64,000 nucleotides of DNA, taken from contig JBBAWX010000004.1 in NCBI GenBank assembly GCA_040396955.1, positions 163,091 through 227,090 on the forward strand. The letters run 5' to 3'. The notes beneath the pieces are model-generated. The model did no database searches and was not told the origin of the DNA. It saw only the letters and a list, made by a program, of their open reading frames with translations. Below, piece after piece: positions 61,941 to 64,000 of this stretch; within the stretch, counting starts at the first letter, position 1, and every line of letters begins with the position of its first letter. Source of the DNA: UBA965 sp040396955 (GTDB lineage Bacteria; Chloroflexota; Chloroflexia; Chloroflexales; Roseiflexaceae). A program made the position numbers and the translations under genes.

Positions 61941-63314
61941 CTAGTGGCCGCCCAGCTTGCTGATGTCGGCGTCGCCAGCCGCAAAGAAGCCGAGTGCACC
62001 TTTGCCCACATTGGCGAATTTGTGCGTGACCATCGGGTAGAGCCCGTCTTCGGCGAAGCTGAATTCGACGAAACCACCCTGGGCCGGCTGCAGGTCGAGC
62101 ACCTGTGATCCGCCCTGCATCGCATCGGGTTGGAGCAGGTAGTTGCCCTCTTTGTAGACCGTGTCAAAAACGGTGCCGACGATGTGGAAGGCCGAATTCT
62201 CGCTGGGGCCGTCGTTGATGACCCAGACCCGGTAGCGCGTGTTGGTGTCGACCGTGATGGGGGCGAATTTGTACTGGTTGTAGTAGCCGTTGAAGACCAC
62301 CGCATCCCACTGCTCGTTGACCATCTTGGTCAGGCTGCCCTCTTTGCCCTCGGGGCCCAGGTAGAGCTCACTTTGCACCACAAAGAACTCTTTGGCGACG
62401 GGTGCCAGCGTGGGCGGATCGATGATGATGGCGCCGTACATGCCGTTGCCGATGTGATGCAGTGCTGGCGCCGTGCCACAGTGGTACATGTAGGCCCCGG
62501 CAAATTCGGCTTTGTACTCGTAGATGAGCGATTCACCGGGCTGGAGCGTGCGCATCTCGTCGTCCCAGGCTACTTTGCCGGCATGGAAATCGATGGAGTG
62601 CCCCATTTTGCCCTGATTGACCAGCTCAAAGCGGAAGGTATCGCCCACTTTGCCGCGGTAGATGGGCCCGGGCACCTGGTTGTCGAAGGTCCACATCATC
62701 TGCGTGACCCCCGGAGCCACCTCGATGAGCGTCTCGGTCATGTTGACCTTGATGGTGTGCACCGTGCCCGTATCGGCTGCGGGCAACAACGGATCGCGCG
62801 CCTGCCAACCTGCGGCTGGCATTGCCTGTGCGTCAATGGCGGCATTGCCACTGTCGTCTGCCGGTGCCGCTGCTGCCATATCGGTGTGGCTGGGGGTGGC
62901 CTCGGTTGCTGTGCCACCCGTGACGGTAATCTGCATGCTCATGCCCGATTCGCGGTGCCCGGGCAACGTGCACCACGCCTCCACACTCTGGCTCAACGCC
63001 GCAAAATTGACCGTTTCACTGCCGCCTGCCACCAGCTCGCTACTGCCCGTGGTGCCGTCGATTTTGACGTCGTGCACCATGGCACCCACGTTTTTGACGT
63101 TGAAGACAAAGGCCTGGCCGGCTGGCACCTCAATGTGATCGGGCTTGATGTACATGTCGCCCAGCTCGATGTCGAAGACCAGCGGTGCGTTGGCGTCTGG
63201 GGTGGTGTTGAGCGCACTGGCTCCACACCCCGACAGTATCGTGGCTAGGACTACCATCAGTGCGATGAACAATCTACTACGCTGCCAGACGTATTGTTGT
63301 GTATGCCGTGCCAT
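61941..63314 (-). CDS. nirK: Copper nitrite reductase NirK with extra N-terminal cupredoxin domain
   Basis: A 457-residue lipoprotein (lipobox LSGC, Cys30). The added N-terminal cupredoxin (about 45-132) has a full type 1 copper set: His81, Cys115, His120, Met125. The two following NirK cupredoxin domains have type 1 ligands His239, Cys279, His287, Met292 and type 2 ligands His244, His278, His431, plus the catalytic Asp242 and His377. So all copper and catalytic residues are present. It reduces nitrite to nitric oxide on the outer face of the membrane; the added domain may pass electrons in. AAGGAGG precedes the ATG. It diverges from an NsrR-like regulator. Confidence 0.94.
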   Translation of the reverse strand: MARHTQQYVWQRSRLFIALMVVLATILSGCGASALNTTPDANAPLVFDIELGDMYIKPDHIEVPAGQAFVFNVKNVGAMVHDVKIDGTTGSSELVAGGSETVNFAALSQSVEAWCTLPGHRESGMSMQITVTGGTATEATPSHTDMAAAAPADDSGNAAIDAQAMPAAGWQARDPLLPAADTGTVHTIKVNMTETLIEVAPGVTQMMWTFDNQVPGPIYRGKVGDTFRFELVNQGKMGHSIDFHAGKVAWDDEMRTLQPGESLIYEYKAEFAGAYMYHCGTAPALHHIGNGMYGAIIIDPPTLAPVAKEFFVVQSELYLGPEGKEGSLTKMVNEQWDAVVFNGYYNQYKFAPITVDTNTRYRVWVINDGPSENSAFHIVGTVFDTVYKEGNYLLQPDAMQGGSQVLDLQPAQGGFVEFSFAEDGLYPMVTHKFANVGKGALGFFAAGDADISKLGGH

Positions 63315-63377
63315 GACGGCCTCCTTTGGAGTAAGGACGATTGCAAGCGACTACTTGCTTGTAAATCGTTGAGTCAT

Positions 63378-63406
63378 ATACTATACGACTATACAATAAT
63401 TGTCAA
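63378..63406 (-). promoter_or_regulatory. Promoter of nirK
   Basis: On the minus strand TTGACA (63406-63401), 17 bases, TAGTAT (63383-63378), about 64 bases before the nirK ATG. Confidence 0.65.
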
Positions 63407-63426
63407 GTAGGTAACTATACGATTAT
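63380..63426. promoter_or_regulatory. Direct-repeat operator candidate over the nirK promoter
   Basis: ACTATACGACTAT (63380-63392) and ACTATACGATTAT (63414-63426) differ by one base and are 34 bases apart, flanking the -35. They are good candidate sites for the divergent Rrf2-family regulator. Confidence 0.5.
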
Positions 63427-63503
63427 TTTTTGCTGATGAAACGGGTGGATACAACGAAACATGATCGAGGTAGGCCAGATGACAAAGGGCGATAGGCCTT
63501 TTT

Positions 63504-63531
63504 TGACAAAAAAATAAAATCCTATAGTATT
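63504..63531 (+). promoter_or_regulatory. Promoter of the Rrf2-family regulator gene
   Basis: TTGACA (63504-63509), 16 bases, TAGTAT (63526-63531). CTATAGTAT here is the reverse complement of ATACTATAG, close to ATACTATAC at 63378-63386, so the regulator may control both promoters. Confidence 0.5.
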
Positions 63532-63579
63532 ACAATAAAGGATATGGAATGATGAAGAAGAAGCAAAGGGGCGACTGGC

Positions 63580-63999
63580 ATGCGACTTGAGATAACGCGC
63601 AAATCGGATTTGGCGATGCGGGCCATGATTTCGCTGACACGCTTTGGCGGCAAGACCAAGGCCAGCACGCTGGCCGAGGCGGTAGGCACGACCACGGGGT
63701 TTTTGTCGCAGGTGATGAATCCGCTGATTGTGCGGGGCTGGGTGCGCTCCGATCCGGGGCCGATGGGTGGGTACACGTGCCTGATCGACATCAATCAGGT
63801 GTCGGTGCTGGACGTCATCGAGGTGATTGAGGGCCCCACCGACACGGTGCACTGTGTGCTCGTCGACCGGCAGTGTAGCGAAGCCGCGCCGTGCGCCATG
63901 CACGGGCCATGGAGCCGAGCGCGCTTTATTTTGTTGCGCGAGCTGGGCACGACAGCGCTGGGGAGCATCCAAGTGCCGGCGGGGACGCGGGTGATTTGA
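63580..63999 (+). CDS. Rrf2-family transcriptional regulator, NsrR-like
   Basis: A 139-residue winged-helix protein starting MRLEITRKSDLAMRAMISL, with the helix-turn-helix TLAEAVGTTTGFLSQVMNPL. Three cysteines (92, 99, 105; C-x6-C-x5-C) match the iron-sulfur cluster ligands of NsrR and IscR. NsrR proteins bind [4Fe-4S] and sense nitric oxide. Divergence from nirK, whose product makes nitric oxide, supports NsrR function. AAAGGGG precedes the ATG; the stop TGA is at the last bases of the window. Confidence 0.88.
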   Translation: MRLEITRKSDLAMRAMISLTRFGGKTKASTLAEAVGTTTGFLSQVMNPLIVRGWVRSDPGPMGGYTCLIDINQVSVLDVIEVIEGPTDTVHCVLVDRQCSEAAPCAMHGPWSRARFILLRELGTTALGSIQVPAGTRVI

Positions 64000-64000
64000 G

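Noticed and set aside
62130..63248. Long plus-strand frame opposite nirK
   Set aside because: All copper-ligand motifs are on the minus strand, and this frame has no recognisable domain.
1..64000. tRNA or rRNA genes
   Set aside because: No T-loop-like motif with a matching acceptor stem, and no rRNA segment, was recognised by eye; a covariance search would be decisive.

Overview
The window is a dense, GC-rich bacterial chromosome segment that most resembles Chloroflexota, probably class Chloroflexia. Pointers are a GerMN protein with an N-terminal four-cysteine CPY module of a type I associate with this phylum, a lipoprotein nitrite reductase with an extra cupredoxin domain, a carotenoid desaturase, and a tail-anchored Ser/Thr kinase. 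This assignment is inference from gene content; no rRNA or tRNA gene was seen and the species cannot be named.

Layout. 1-4.2 kb (minus): a cut TauE/SafE permease, a DUF2007 protein, secDF and a membrane-anchored DsbA-like protein. 4.3-11.2 kb (plus): a YcaQ-type DNA glycosylase, then a tightly packed fmdB-cysE-cysS-prmA-rsmE-ctpA run. 11.3-14.4 kb: a small zinc-site protein, a carotenoid desaturase and a second TauE/SafE permease. 14.4-21 kb: a TIM-barrel isomerase, a tandem-domain nuclease, a GH4 glycosidase, a nucleoside hydrolase and a membrane glycosyltransferase. 21-26.2 kb (minus): phosphoesterase-rsmD-coaD-coiled coil-DUF177-rpmF-fabH-fabD, linking CoA and fatty acid synthesis to ribosome genes.

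26.3-34.9 kb: a divergent GerMN protein, then on the minus strand the classical rpsB-tsf-pyrH-frr-uppS-cdsA-rseP operon. It continues by overlapping genes into two small membrane proteins that together carry the parts of one Cas4-like nuclease, then an acidic protein. 35-43.3 kb: salvage, cell-wall and signalling genes, including an unusual glpK-SMP30-kinase run. At 43.45-43.65 kb lies a self-contained transcription unit encoding only a 16-residue peptide. 43.7-46.1 kb (minus): rplY and an RqcH-like protein. 46.1-53.2 kb (plus): gmk, yqeY, a PgpH-type phosphodiesterase, ybeY, dgkA, a glycosyltransferase and a PLD protein. 53.3-60.9 kb (plus): uppP, fabF, holB and potABCD. 61-64 kb: a VOC dioxygenase-like protein, nirK and a divergent Rrf2/NsrR-like regulator.

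Most operons end in 12-15 bp near-perfect hairpins, several of them shared by convergent genes. No CRISPR array, insertion sequence, prophage or tRNA was recognised. The best leads for new biology are the two-chain Cas4-like membrane nuclease, the isolated 16-aa peptide unit, and the kinase fused to a DnaJ-type zinc finger.
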